A DNA stretch of 64,000 nt from Archangium minus (GTDB lineage: Bacteria > Myxococcota > Myxococcia > Myxococcales > Myxococcaceae). The translations under genes and the position numbers were made by a program. How positions within the stretch are numbered: position 1 is the stretch's first letter; each line of letters begins with the position of its first letter. Below, one piece after another: positions 8,070 to 15,940 of the stretch. The notes below the pieces were generated by a model. The model searched no databases. It saw nothing but the letters and a program-made list of their open reading frames with translations, and had not been told where the DNA came from. The DNA is taken from NCBI RefSeq assembly GCF_044360475.1, contig NZ_CP043494.1:9114001-9178000 (forward strand), given 5' to 3'.

Positions 8070-9236
8070 CTAGTCATCTTCGAAGACACGGCTGACCAGG
8101 GCAACCCCCTGAGCAAATGCTGCCTTGTCCCCGGGAGTCCAGATGTTTGGGGCGGAACCCCACAATGCTCTCAGGGCTTCCGTGATGAATTCCTCGCCTC
8201 TCCTGAGTATGGGCATGGCAAACGCCCTGAGCGCGGCAGGCTGCCCCAGGCTCTCCGTGACGCGCGTTGGCACGGCCTGTCTGTATGCCTCCGATGCGCT
8301 GGTGCGTATCTGCTCGATGGCACCGCCCCTCAACCTCCCCAGAAGTTGAGCGTATCTCGCTCCCCTCTGCTTGGACGTTCCTATTTCTCTTCTCTCGATG
8401 CGGCCAGCCTGAACAAGGCGATCCACCACCTGCTGATTTGCAGTTGTCTGCGCGCGCACGAACTGTTGAGTGGCTCTTTGGCGGTCGTCATTGGGCTGCA
8501 GCGCATCTCTTACCACCTGATGGCCAAAGGCCCCTGCGGCCGGGCGAATGGCGGCCGCAAGCCCAGCCCAGCGTACCGAAGCCTGGGCGCGAATGGGAGT
8601 GTTGCATCGCCTTTCCGTGCAGCCGTTCGCTCCGCGCATCAAAGTTGTCCTGCGCAGGGTGAAGTCTCTTTCGCCATAGATGACGGTGAGGTCGGTTTCG
8701 CAGGTCGTCGTCAGCATGGCCGAGCACATCTCGCAGCTCTGCAACGTCGTATAGAGCCTTGAGCCGCGCGGGATGGGTGCGCCATCCGTATTCTTTTGAT
8801 ACATCTGGACACAGTTGACCTCCGCGTGGAGCGTGCTGTTGTCGGAGTTTGTATTGACGCCCCATGCGATGATCTTTCCCTGGGCGTTGACGAGGACCGA
8901 CCCGATGTTGGCCCCACGATACAATGGGTTTCCCTGGCTCTCCTGTGCGTGCCGGGCGATGATCAGCGCGGAGGCGATCGCCATGTAGATGGCATCTCTC
9001 AACGGGGAGAAAACTCGATCTGTGCCCACTGGCGCCTCGGGCACGTCTGGGAATGGGGGCATGAGGCGTGCGCTGTATTGTTGCAGTCCTCGGTATTGAA
9101 CCCGAAACGCCCATGCTACGGCTTGTCGGGGAGCCCTGCTGACGGGATCGAGTTCCGCCAGAATGGCAACGTTCTGGCCCACCTCTTGTTTTTTGAGATA
9201 CGCCGCGAATATGCGTATAGGCGGGATAGAGGCCAT
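8070..9236 (-). CDS. Deaminase-superfamily protein (Bd3614/toxin-type), N-terminus supplied by a mobile-element tip
   Basis: A 388-residue protein with a zinc deaminase core: HAEVN (His ligand and catalytic Glu) near residues 137-141 and SCEMC (two Cys ligands) near 166-170, spaced as in cytidine-deaminase-like folds. The rest resembles the deaminases used as toxins or nucleic-acid-modifying effectors, with a long Arg/Gln-rich C-terminus. The first eight residues, MASIPPIR, are encoded by the tip of the IS91-like repeat at 9213, so the original start is lost. The coding DNA lies between two inverted tips (8058 and 9213). Whether it is active is unknown, and a nucleobase substrate is only inferred. 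Confidence 0.65.
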   Translation of the reverse strand: MASIPPIRIFAAYLKKQEVGQNVAILAELDPVSRAPRQAVAWAFRVQYRGLQQYSARLMPPFPDVPEAPVGTDRVFSPLRDAIYMAIASALIIARHAQESQGNPLYRGANIGSVLVNAQGKIIAWGVNTNSDNSTLHAEVNCVQMYQKNTDGAPIPRGSRLYTTLQSCEMCSAMLTTTCETDLTVIYGERDFTLRRTTLMRGANGCTERRCNTPIRAQASVRWAGLAAAIRPAAGAFGHQVVRDALQPNDDRQRATQQFVRAQTTANQQVVDRLVQAGRIERREIGTSKQRGARYAQLLGRLRGGAIEQIRTSASEAYRQAVPTRVTESLGQPAALRAFAMPILRRGEEFITEALRALWGSAPNIWTPGDKAAFAQGVALVSRVFEDD

Positions 9237-9695
9237 GTGGAGGGAGAGGGCTGGAGCGCAGGTGCCGAGGAGGACCGCTGACAGGGGCCGCCCGGGCAGT
9301 GAGCCAAGCGGGTGGACAGGCCGCGCAGCCCCTTGAGGTACACGACTGCCCAGGCCGCGCTTGCATGGGGTGCGCGGTAGCTGACTGGGCCTTTTGGCTC
9401 TGGGGAGGCGTCAGCCTCAACACCACGCGGCCTGGGGGGGCCCTCGCTCCGGGGCCAGCCTCGCACCTGCCCTGGGCAGGCCCAGGTGCTCCACAATCGC
9501 TCTCACCCTCCCGCTTCCTTCGCGTACGCCAGCACTCTCCGCCTGCCTCCACTCCTCACTCAGGCCAACACCTCCACCGCGAAGGTCCTTCGTCGTCGCC
9601 CTGCCCAGTCCACTCGCGCCCTCCCCTCCTTCCTCTTTTCCTGCCTCGCAGCTTCCTGGGGCTCCACGCTCGCCTCCTCCTCTCCTGCTTGGGGG
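9213..9695 (-). mobile_element. IS91-like element remnant (transposase 3' end plus terminus)
   Basis: A 483-bp repeat differing at only a few bases from 18162-18644. Minus-strand frames read RVDWAG...RRTFAVEVLA and RVRAIVEHLGLP, the C-terminus of IS91/Y2-type transposases, broken by frameshifts. The left tip, GCGTATAGGCGGGATAGAGG, sits where the rolling-circle end (oriIS side) is expected. The left flank is the deaminase gene and the right flank is a truncated thiE, so the copy marks a rearrangement junction rather than a simple insertion. Confidence 0.65.
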
Positions 9696-10264
9696 AGCTC
9701 GCCGCGGTGCGCGGCGGGGCCACCGTGGTGCAGTTGCGCGAGAAGGAGGCCTCGGCGCGCGAGACACTGGAGCTGGGCCGGGCCCTGCTCGGACGGCTCC
9801 GGCCGCTCGGGGTGCCGCTCATCGTCAATGACAGGGTGGACCTGGCGATGGCGCTGGGGGCGGACGGAGTCCACGTGGGGCAGGGCGATCTGCCCCCCGA
9901 GGTGGCTCGGCGCCTGCTGGGGCCCGACGCGCTGGTGGGGTTGTCCATCACCGGGCCGGCGGACCTGAGCACGTTGGATCCGGCGGTGGTGGACTACGCC
10001 GGAGTGGGTCCCATCTTCCCCACCGGCTCCAAGGCGGACGCCACCCCGGCGCTCGGGTTGGAGGAGTTCGCCCGCATGCGGCCCCTCTTGCCCATCCCGG
10101 TCGTGGCCATTGGTGGCATCAACGCCGCCAACGCCGCGAGTGTCATCGCCGCGGGGGCGGACGGTGTCTCCGTGGTGTCCGCCATCTGCTCCGCGGATGA
10201 CTGCGAGGTGGCCGCGAGCGCCCTCGTCCAGGCCGTCCGGCGGGGGCTCGCGAGCCGGAAGTAG
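9695..10264 (+). pseudogene. thiE: Thiamine-phosphate synthase, 5'-truncated
   Basis: ThiE couples the thiazole phosphate and HMP-diphosphate halves of thiamine. The preserved part starts at ELAAVRGGATVVQLREK and includes LIVNDRVDLA, ADGVHVGQ, YAGVGPIFPTGSK and the phosphate-binding VVAIGGI, a near-complete ThiE barrel. About the first 20-25 residues (the LYLVTD strand) are replaced by the IS91-like remnant ending at 9695. The frame stays open through the remnant, so a fusion could be made, but no normal start or ribosome site is seen. Called a pseudogene for that reason. Confidence 0.75.
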
Positions 10265-10458
10265 GGCGTCTCATCTCCATCGACTCCTGGTGACAGGGAA
10301 CCGTGCTGACGGTGTTCGAGTCGGCACACCTGTCATCGACCTGGAGACCATCCGTCCTCGGCGGGTGGCGCTGGGGCCCTGGTCTCGAACGCCGACGATC
10401 TGCCTCGCTTCTTCCAGGCCCTGGGACCGGCGACCGTGCACGCCTGGTCCCCTGGCGC

Positions 10459-11931
10459 TCACGGCTTCGTATCGCGGGTCTTGCCCGAGGCGGGCTCGAC
10501 CGGGGAGGCCGGTACGAGCCGCGCGATGCGATCGGGCTCGTTGAAGGCGATGTAGATGGCGCCATCCGGGCCGCTCACGACGTCGCGCACCCGGCCGATG
10601 TCCTTGAACAGCACCTCCTGGTGCACGACCTTGCCGTCCTCTATCCTCAGGCGCCGCAGCTCCTGCTGCGCGAGCGCGCCCACGAGCAGGTCGTTCTTCC
10701 ACTGGGGGAAGCGGCTGCCCGTATAGAAGTCGATCGCGCTCACGGCGATGGACGGTGTCCAGTGCAGCACGGGCTGCTCCATGCCCTCCTGCGCGGTGCG
10801 GTCGGTCATCGGCGTGCCGTCATAGTTCATGCCGTAGGTGATGACCGGCCAGCCGTAGTTGTGGCCCGGCTCGATGCGGTTCAGCTCGTCGCCACCCCGG
10901 GGGCCGTGCTCCGCCTCCCAGAGTTCCCCGGTCACCGGGTGCCGCGCCAGGCCCTGCGGGTTGCGGTTGCCATAGCTCCAGATGCTCGCGATGGCGCCCT
11001 CTCGGCCTGCGAACGGGTTGTCCTTCGGAATGCTCCCGTCCTCGTGGATGCGGTGCACCTTGCCATTGGGCCGCGACAGCTCCTGCGCATCCTCCTTGTG
11101 GCCCCGCTCCCCGATAGAGAAGAACACGTGGCCCTTGCCGTCGAAGACGATGCGGGAGCCGAAGTGCACGCCTCCGGTGCGGTAATGCTCGGGGCGCGCG
11201 CGGAAGAGCGTCTGCTGCTCCACGAACCGGCCCTCGCGCAGCTTGCCCCGGACGAGCACCGTCATGGCGGACCCATTCGCGCCAGGGGCGCTGTAGGAGA
11301 GGTAGATCCACCCGTTCCGGGCGTAGTCGGGATGCACGGCGACGTCGAGGAGGCCTCCCTGGTTCCGCGACCAGACCTCCGGCGTGCCTTCGATGGGCTT
11401 CGGCAGGAGGCGGCCCTTCTCCACCACGCGCAACCGTCCGGCCTTCTCGGTCACCAACATGCGCCCGTCCGGCAGGAACGCCACGGACCACGGCGTCTCG
11501 AGTCCCTCGGCGACCGTCTCCAGCTTGAACGCGTGCCGCTCGCTGTTCACGACCTTGTCCGCCACGGGCCTGGCGAACGCGGTGCCCTCGTTTCGCTTCT
11601 TCGCGCCCTGCTCGCGGATGTAGATGACGAGCGCGCGGATGTCCTGGGACGACAGCGCGCCCGAGAAAGCGGGCATGCCCGCTGTGAGCTGGCCTTCACG
11701 AATACTGCGCGCGATGCGCTCGTCGTCCGCGCCGGACTTCCAGGTGTCGTCGACCAGGCTCGGCCCCATCCCCCCCTCCAGCCTGGGGCCGTGGCAGTTC
11801 GCGCAGAGCGAGGCATAGACGTCGGCGACGTCGCGCCGGGATGAGCGGGGTTGCTGGGGCTGCTGGGCGCTCGCGAGCGTGGCGAACACGAGCAGTCCGT
11901 ACATCAGGGGGGCTCGGAATGCGTTGGACAT
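10459..11931 (-). CDS. PQQ-dependent sugar dehydrogenase with N-terminal cytochrome c domain
   Basis: Predicted periplasmic, quinoprotein-type aldose dehydrogenase of the soluble glucose dehydrogenase/YliI family. A signal peptide (residues 1-22) is followed by a class I cytochrome c with heme motif CANCH and an axial Met in GMPAFSG. A six-bladed propeller follows with ETPWSVAFLPDGRMLVTEKAG and GGVHFGSRIVFD, including the catalytic His region, then EAEHGPRGGDELN and NYGWP. The fused heme domain suggests electrons pass directly from PQQ to the heme and on to the respiratory chain. It is 490 residues, as expected for the fusion. No PQQ biosynthesis gene is in the window. Confidence 0.88.
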   Translation of the reverse strand: MSNAFRAPLMYGLLVFATLASAQQPQQPRSSRRDVADVYASLCANCHGPRLEGGMGPSLVDDTWKSGADDERIARSIREGQLTAGMPAFSGALSSQDIRALVIYIREQGAKKRNEGTAFARPVADKVVNSERHAFKLETVAEGLETPWSVAFLPDGRMLVTEKAGRLRVVEKGRLLPKPIEGTPEVWSRNQGGLLDVAVHPDYARNGWIYLSYSAPGANGSAMTVLVRGKLREGRFVEQQTLFRARPEHYRTGGVHFGSRIVFDGKGHVFFSIGERGHKEDAQELSRPNGKVHRIHEDGSIPKDNPFAGREGAIASIWSYGNRNPQGLARHPVTGELWEAEHGPRGGDELNRIEPGHNYGWPVITYGMNYDGTPMTDRTAQEGMEQPVLHWTPSIAVSAIDFYTGSRFPQWKNDLLVGALAQQELRRLRIEDGKVVHQEVLFKDIGRVRDVVSGPDGAIYIAFNEPDRIARLVPASPVEPASGKTRDTKP

Positions 11932-11977
11932 GACGCGCGTACTCTATAGGTCTCGCGCCGTCACGCACGCCGAACCA

Positions 11978-12004
11978 GGTCCGAGCACGAACCGCGCTCG
12001 GACC
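11978..12004 (-). terminator. Hairpin downstream of the Cys-rich gene
   Basis: GGTCCGAGC (11978-11986) pairs perfectly with GCTCGGACC (11996-12004) around a nine-base loop. It lies 11 bp after the stop of the minus-strand Cys-rich gene. There is no long T tract, so it may be a transcript-stabilising hairpin rather than a strong terminator. Confidence 0.5.
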
Positions 12005-12015
12005 CTGTGCCGGAA

Positions 12016-12240
12016 CTAGCAGGAGAAGCTGCAGTACCTGCTGCACTTGTAGTACGGGGCATCACACGCGTTCGCACACGTGGCGTCACCACCACACTCG
12101 TTGAGGCAGGACATGTAGTTCTCCTCGCAGGTCGAGCAGCACGGCATCGCGGTGGTCTCCTGCGCCCCCGTGGTCGCGCCCAGCACGCCACCCACCGCCA
12201 CGGCCATACCAAACAGCGCGATCGTCAAGGCCTTCTTCAT
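12016..12240 (-). CDS. Small secreted cysteine-rich protein
   Basis: 74 residues: a signal peptide (MKKALTIALFGMAVAVGGVL) cut near residue 22, then a core with ten Cys in CC-x2-C, C-x3-C, C-x4-C, C-x3-C, C-x3-C arrangements ending CSFSC. Such patterns form compact disulfide-bonded exported peptides. A hairpin follows the stop and a separate terminator lies upstream, so it is a one-gene unit. The family was not recognised. The second Cys-rich gene at 23.6-23.9 kb has a comparable plan (signal, then spaced Cys) but no obvious sequence identity. Confidence 0.65.
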   Translation of the reverse strand: MKKALTIALFGMAVAVGGVLGATTGAQETTAMPCCSTCEENYMSCLNECGGDATCANACDAPYYKCSRYCSFSC

Positions 12241-12311
12241 GTCGTTTCACCTTGTTGACATATGAAACGGCAGGATTGCCGTTCTGAATCATCGATCTAA
12301 CAGAAAAGGAG

Positions 12312-12350
12312 AAAGCCCCAATACACCAAATCATGTATTGGGGCTTTTTC
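12312..12350. terminator. Strong bidirectional intrinsic terminator
   Basis: AAAGCCCCAATACA (12312-12325) and TGTATTGGGGCTTT (12334-12347) form a perfect 14-bp stem with an eight-base loop. A T tract follows on the plus strand (CTTTTT), and the minus-strand side reads CTTTCTCC. It lies about 55 bp after the stop of the GH88 gene on the minus strand and before the Cys-rich gene promoter. Confidence 0.85.
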
Positions 12351-12404
12351 ACATTTACGTATTGATTCAGTGACGGTGTGCGCCGGCTGGAGTCCGGGCG
12401 CCGG

Positions 12405-13961
12405 TCAAGGCCTCCGATCCGCTGCTGGCGATCTCGCCTGGGTGCTCGTGCTCGAAGCGGCGGTTGTCTCGGCCCGCACGGTGTGGTTGCGGACCCGGAA
12501 CTCGTTGTCGAAGTGGCCGCTCTTGAGCGACACCTTTCCGAGGTCATCGGTGGCGGGCGCATCGGAGCGGAAGGCGAAGCGATCGGCCACGAGCACCTCG
12601 GTGCCTCCCGGGGGCCGTACCCAGACGCTGTATGTCTTGGCATTCAGGTCCGTGCGCATGCGCACGTGGTACGTGGCATTCGCCTGGTAGGGCACGTTCG
12701 CGAGCGCCGCGTACGCCGCGCCCCGGCGCACGTCGAAGGAGCCGCTCGGGTTCATGCGGATGGCCATGGCCAGGCTGGAGTAGGAGGTGACGTTGGTGGA
12801 GGTGTCCGCGTAGCCGATGACGCCGTCGATGGGCTGGCTGAGCGGCGTCACGTCGAACTCGACGATCCGTACGCCGGTGTTGCCGGTGCCCAGGCCGCGC
12901 ACGCTCTCCGGGAAGCCGAGCGTCGAGAGCCACCCCTCCTGGTTCCACAGCTTGAAGCGGCTCACCGCCTCGACGAGGTAGTAGTCGCCATAGATGAGGC
13001 TCTTGTCGATGTCCGCACCTCGCGGCTTGATCGCATTCCTGTAGAACGCCACGCCGTGCAGGAGGATGCCGGGGCCCGTGGTGGCCGAGCCCAGGTAGGC
13101 CGGGGAGGCGAGGGTGTCGAGCGTCGACAGGGCCGCGTTCCGGTACCGCTGGGCCACGGCCGCGTCGGTGACGTACCTGCTCAACTCCTGGAGCGCCGAG
13201 GCGACGATGGCGGCGGCCGACGAGTCCTTCTGCTGCTGATCCGCGGGGGCGTTGAAGTCCCAGTTGGGGATGAAGTCGGCGGGTAGCCGGGCCAGGTAGT
13301 AGTCGGTGACCTTCTGCGCGGCCTGCAGCATGCGCGGATCACGCGTGTACCGGTAGGCCATGGTGAAGCCGTAGATGGCCCAGGCCTGTCCCCGGGCCCA
13401 GGTGGAGCTGTTGGAGTACCCCTGGTAGGTCTCACGGGAGAGGATGGCGCCCGAGGTGCTGTAATCCACCACGTGGAAGGTTCCGCCGTCCGCGCGGACC
13501 ATGTCCGAAGCGGTCTTCAGGGCATGGCGCAGCGCCATGTCGTTCCAGGCGGCATTTCCTCCGTTCCGGGCGCCCCAGAAGAGCAGCTCCAGGTTCATCA
13601 TCGTGTCCACGACCATGGGCACCTGCCAGTTCGCGTCATTCCAATCGCAGCAATCAATGACGCCCACGGTGGGGTTGAAACGTCTGGCCAGCGAGGTGGC
13701 GGCCGTCAACATCACCTGGCGGTAGTAGTCATCCCCCGTCAGCCGGTACGCCTGGCCGAAGCTGTTCATGAACTTGAAACCCAAATCATGGGTGATCTGG
13801 CGGATGTCGGTATTGCTCTTCTGGATTTCCAGGTTGCGCGTCCAGGCTTCCGCCTTGGTGCGCCAGTAGGGCTCCCGTCCCTGCTCGTACATGAGCCAGA
13901 GCTGACCCGGGAAGAAGCCCTGGACCCAGTCGAAGTTGCGTATAGGCGGGATAGAGGCCAT
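12405..13961 (-). CDS. GH88/GH105-type unsaturated glucuronyl hydrolase, 5' end rebuilt by a 24-bp element tip
   Basis: Removes the 4,5-unsaturated uronic acid left by polysaccharide lyases. The (alpha/alpha)6 barrel is visible from NFDWVQGFFPGQLWLMYE through DLGFKFMNSFG, VIDCCDWNDANWQVPMVVD (catalytic Asp region), YSNSSTWARGQAWAIYGF and NWDFNAP. The last 150 residues form a beta-sandwich-like carbohydrate-binding domain. The first eight residues, MASIPPIR, come from the repeated tip at 13938-13961, exactly as in the deaminase gene. The native signal peptide and a short N-terminal part are missing, so export is doubtful. The frame also stays open into a toxin-lipoprotein fragment (GTG at 14009), which could give a longer chimera. 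Confidence 0.78.
   Translation of the reverse strand: MASIPPIRNFDWVQGFFPGQLWLMYEQGREPYWRTKAEAWTRNLEIQKSNTDIRQITHDLGFKFMNSFGQAYRLTGDDYYRQVMLTAATSLARRFNPTVGVIDCCDWNDANWQVPMVVDTMMNLELLFWGARNGGNAAWNDMALRHALKTASDMVRADGGTFHVVDYSTSGAILSRETYQGYSNSSTWARGQAWAIYGFTMAYRYTRDPRMLQAAQKVTDYYLARLPADFIPNWDFNAPADQQQKDSSAAAIVASALQELSRYVTDAAVAQRYRNAALSTLDTLASPAYLGSATTGPGILLHGVAFYRNAIKPRGADIDKSLIYGDYYLVEAVSRFKLWNQEGWLSTLGFPESVRGLGTGNTGVRIVEFDVTPLSQPIDGVIGYADTSTNVTSYSSLAMAIRMNPSGSFDVRRGAAYAALANVPYQANATYHVRMRTDLNAKTYSVWVRPPGGTEVLVADRFAFRSDAPATDDLGKVSLKSGHFDNEFRVRNHTVRAETTAASSTSTQARSPAADRRP
13938..13961. repeat. Isolated 24-bp IS91-like tip at a gene-fusion junction
   Basis: The 24 bases starting GCGTATAGGCGGGATAGAGG and ending CCAT are identical to the left tip of the repeats at 9213 and 18162. 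Here the similarity stops after the CCAT, and the sequence passes straight into a different gene fragment. On the minus strand it reads ATGGCC..., encoding MASIPPIR. Confidence 0.7.
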
Positions 13962-14092
13962 CTCCGCACCCTGTACGAGGGGCCCGTTTGTGAGCGCCTC
14001 CGGGTCCACATCCGCGCAGTCGAAGAAGGCGCACTCGCCCTCGTCGCAGGCGAGAACGACGCACTGGTCGGCATCCGCGTCGTCGCAGGAAG
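13962..14092 (-). pseudogene. Fragment resembling a TIGR02269-type myxobacterial lipoprotein
   Basis: In frame with the GH88 gene, this DNA encodes CDDADADQCVVLACDEGECA then FFDCADVDPEALTNGP. That resembles the Cys-containing N-terminal region of myxobacterial TIGR02269-type lipoproteins, some of which carry C-terminal nuclease domains. The fragment has no lipoprotein signal and ends at the 24-bp tip. The family call rests on memory of the Cys pattern and is tentative. Confidence 0.35.
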
Positions 14093-14094
14093 GG

Positions 14095-14153
14095 TGTCAG
14101 ACGATTTGTAGGAAACGAAGTGTCGGAACGAGTCCTTTGACACCTTTCCCGAG
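14095..14153. repeat. Short repeat with inverted ends, copy 1 of 2
   Basis: Begins TGTCAGACGATTTGT and ends CCTTTGACACC; the outer TGTCA and TGACA are inverted. A second copy at 19110-19163 shares both ends but differs in the middle. Each copy sits beside a toxin or immunity-gene scrap (TIGR02269-like here, Imm26 there). It may be a joined pair of IS ends or a conserved leader. Confidence 0.4.
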
Positions 14154-14184
14154 CCACGGAGAAGGCGCTCGGGGCGGTGAGCCG

Positions 14185-14805
14185 CTAGCGTTTCGCGGCG
14201 GCCTGCTTGGAGAGCGCGTGCAGGCCGCCGAGGGTCATGACGGTGAGCCGCTCAAGGTAGTCCGGCGGCGTGGCTTGCCCCGTCACGATCACCCGCCAAT
14301 AGAGCGGGGCGCCGAGCAGATCCAGGGCGAGGTCGACATCGAGGTCGGGTGACAGCTCGCCCCGGTCCATGGCCCGGCGCAACAGTTCCTGGGCCCGGGC
14401 GCGCCGTCCCTGTTGGATTCCCGAGCGCACTGCCGAGGAGAGCGCCGGTGTGCGTCGCATCTCCGCGTGCATGTCCGGCAGGATGCGCGTGATCAAGGGT
14501 CGGCGCAGCAGGGCCCGGGTCTGCTCGAGGAAGGCCGCGACGTCGCCACGCAGCGACCCCGTGTCCGGTATGTCGGTCAGCTCGATGCCCACCTCGGCGA
14601 GCAGCTCCGACACCATCTCCAGCTTCGAGGGCCAGCGCCGGTAGATGGCCGCCTTGCCCACCCCGGCGCGTTTCGCCACCGCCTCGATGCTCAGCGCGGC
14701 ATACCCCGTCTTCGCCAGCTCGCGGAACAGGGCGCGGGTGATGGCGGTGGTGACGTTGGTCTGGAGCACCGCCGCTCCGGCCACCTTCCTCTCCGTTCTT
14801 CGCAT
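14185..14805 (-). CDS. TetR-family transcriptional regulator
   Basis: A 206-residue repressor: the N-terminal HTH (ITRALFRELAKTGYAALSIE then AVAKRAGVGKAAIYRRWPSK) is complete, followed by a helical ligand domain of the TetR_C type seen next to short-chain or SnoaL-type genes. The start at 14805 is chosen because AAGGAG stands six bases upstream; an ATG at 14862 in the same frame lacks a good site. It is divergent from the SnoaL-like gene, with a palindrome between them, so it probably represses that gene and itself. Confidence 0.88.
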   Translation of the reverse strand: MRRTERKVAGAAVLQTNVTTAITRALFRELAKTGYAALSIEAVAKRAGVGKAAIYRRWPSKLEMVSELLAEVGIELTDIPDTGSLRGDVAAFLEQTRALLRRPLITRILPDMHAEMRRTPALSSAVRSGIQQGRRARAQELLRRAMDRGELSPDLDVDLALDLLGAPLYWRVIVTGQATPPDYLERLTVMTLGGLHALSKQAAAKR

Positions 14806-14879
14806 GGGCTTCTCCTTCATGAGCTTCACATTACGACGATACGCTTGCGTTCCATCGTTCATCGCCCTATTTGTACGTC

Positions 14880-14895
14880 GGAACGCAACCGTTCC
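14880..14895. promoter_or_regulatory. Palindromic operator candidate for the TetR regulator
   Basis: GGAACG (14880-14885), spacer CAAC, CGTTCC (14890-14895): a perfect six-base inverted repeat in the divergent promoter region, 30 bp before the SnoaL-like start. Related half sites (CGTTCC) lie nearby at about 14848. Confidence 0.5.
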
Positions 14896-14924
14896 AACGT
14901 GAAGTCGCGAAGGAGGGAAACATC

Positions 14925-15365
14925 ATGTGGATGGGTCACCAGGAAGACGCGCACCAGAACCCCAACATCCGGCTGTTCGTGTCGGGATACCGGGCCCTGC
15001 TCAACGGGGACGCCGAGGGCTTCGTGGACATGTGGGCCGAGGACGGCTCGATAGAGTTCCCCTATTCCCCCCAGGGATTCCCCCAGCGGCTCGACAGCAA
15101 GGCGGCCATCCGCGAGTACATGCGGCGCTTCCCCGAGATGCTGCGCATCGACCGCCTCAGCGAGCCGGTCTTCCATCAGTCGCAGGATGCGCGGGTGCTC
15201 GTCGCGGAGTTCTCCTGCGAGGGGCAGGCCGTGGCCACCGGCAAGCCGTACAACCAGAAGTACATCTCGGTGGTCGAGTTCCGGGATGGGCGGATCGTGA
15301 AGTACCGCGACTACTGGAATCCGCTGATCATGCTGCGGGCCATGGACATCCTCAAGGAGGGTTGA
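14925..15365 (+). CDS. SnoaL-like/NTF2-fold protein
   Basis: A 146-residue protein of the cone-shaped NTF2-like fold, family SnoaL-like (ketosteroid isomerase-related). It has RLFVSGYRALLNGDAEGFVD, MWAEDGSIEFPYS and a final sheet ending YRDYWNPLIML. The ATG at 14925 is preceded by AAGGAGGG at a good distance; an upstream start at 14871 would overlap the operator. It is the first gene of a pair, with the NmrA-like pseudogene starting three bases later. Such pairs occur with TetR regulators in small-molecule detoxification operons, but the substrate is unknown. Confidence 0.82.
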   Translation: MWMGHQEDAHQNPNIRLFVSGYRALLNGDAEGFVDMWAEDGSIEFPYSPQGFPQRLDSKAAIREYMRRFPEMLRIDRLSEPVFHQSQDARVLVAEFSCEGQAVATGKPYNQKYISVVEFRDGRIVKYRDYWNPLIMLRAMDILKEG

Positions 15366-15367
15366 CC

Positions 15368-15829
15368 ATGAGCAAGCCTGGGATGCTCGTGACGGGTGGT
15401 ACGGGCAAGACGAGTGGCCGCGTGGTGCGGCGGCTGAAGGAGCTGGGTTGGCCGGTGCGGCTGGCCAGCCCTCGGGGAGCGCCCCCAAGGGAGTCGAGGG
15501 CGTGCGCTTCGACTGGAACCAACCGGAGGGTCACGCGCGCGCGCTGGACGGCGTGGAGCGCGTCGAGCTACGGGGAAGCGGCGGCCATCATTGGTGACGC
15601 GCTGGGGCGGCCCGTGCGCCACGTCAACCTGTCGGAGGAGGCGCTCGCCGAGCGCTGGAGCCGCCTGGGGCTGAGGCAGGACTACGCCGCGCTGCTGGCG
15701 TCCATGGATGGCGCCATCGCCCGCGGGGCGGAGGATCGGACGACCGCCACCGTCGAGCAGGTGACGGGGCAGCCTCCGAGGGATCTCGCCGACTTCGCCC
15801 GGGCCTCGGTGTCGGCCTGGCGGAAGTAG
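15368..15829 (+). pseudogene. NmrA-like NAD(P)-binding gene with internal deletion and frameshift
   Basis: The start (ATG 15368, after AAGGAGG) gives a Rossmann N-terminus, MLVTGGTGKTSGRVVRRLKE. At about 15480 the sensible frame moves (GVEGVRFDWNQPEGHARALD), and near 15560 it jumps to a normal NmrA C-terminus, AAAIIGDALGRPVRHVNLSE through DLADFARASVSAWRK. Intact relatives are about 280 residues; roughly 120 from the middle are absent. The gene was in an operon with the SnoaL-like gene. Now probably non-functional. Confidence 0.72.
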
Positions 15830-15940
15830 GGCCGAGCCGTGCGGAGGTCAGGTCGCCAGGTGTAAGGATGGCGACCTCTGCCTCACCCTCCAAGGCCCCC
15901 TCCCTCCTATACGCCTCGCGGCTGAGATAGGACGACCGCC

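Noticed and set aside
9299..10264. Intact 321-residue gene ending in ThiE
   Set aside because: The first 130 codons are antisense translation of the IS91-like transposase remnant; only the ThiE part is homologous to a real protein.
10303..11844. 513-codon plus-strand frame
   Set aside because: Antisense to the PQQ dehydrogenase, whose heme and propeller motifs are unmistakable.
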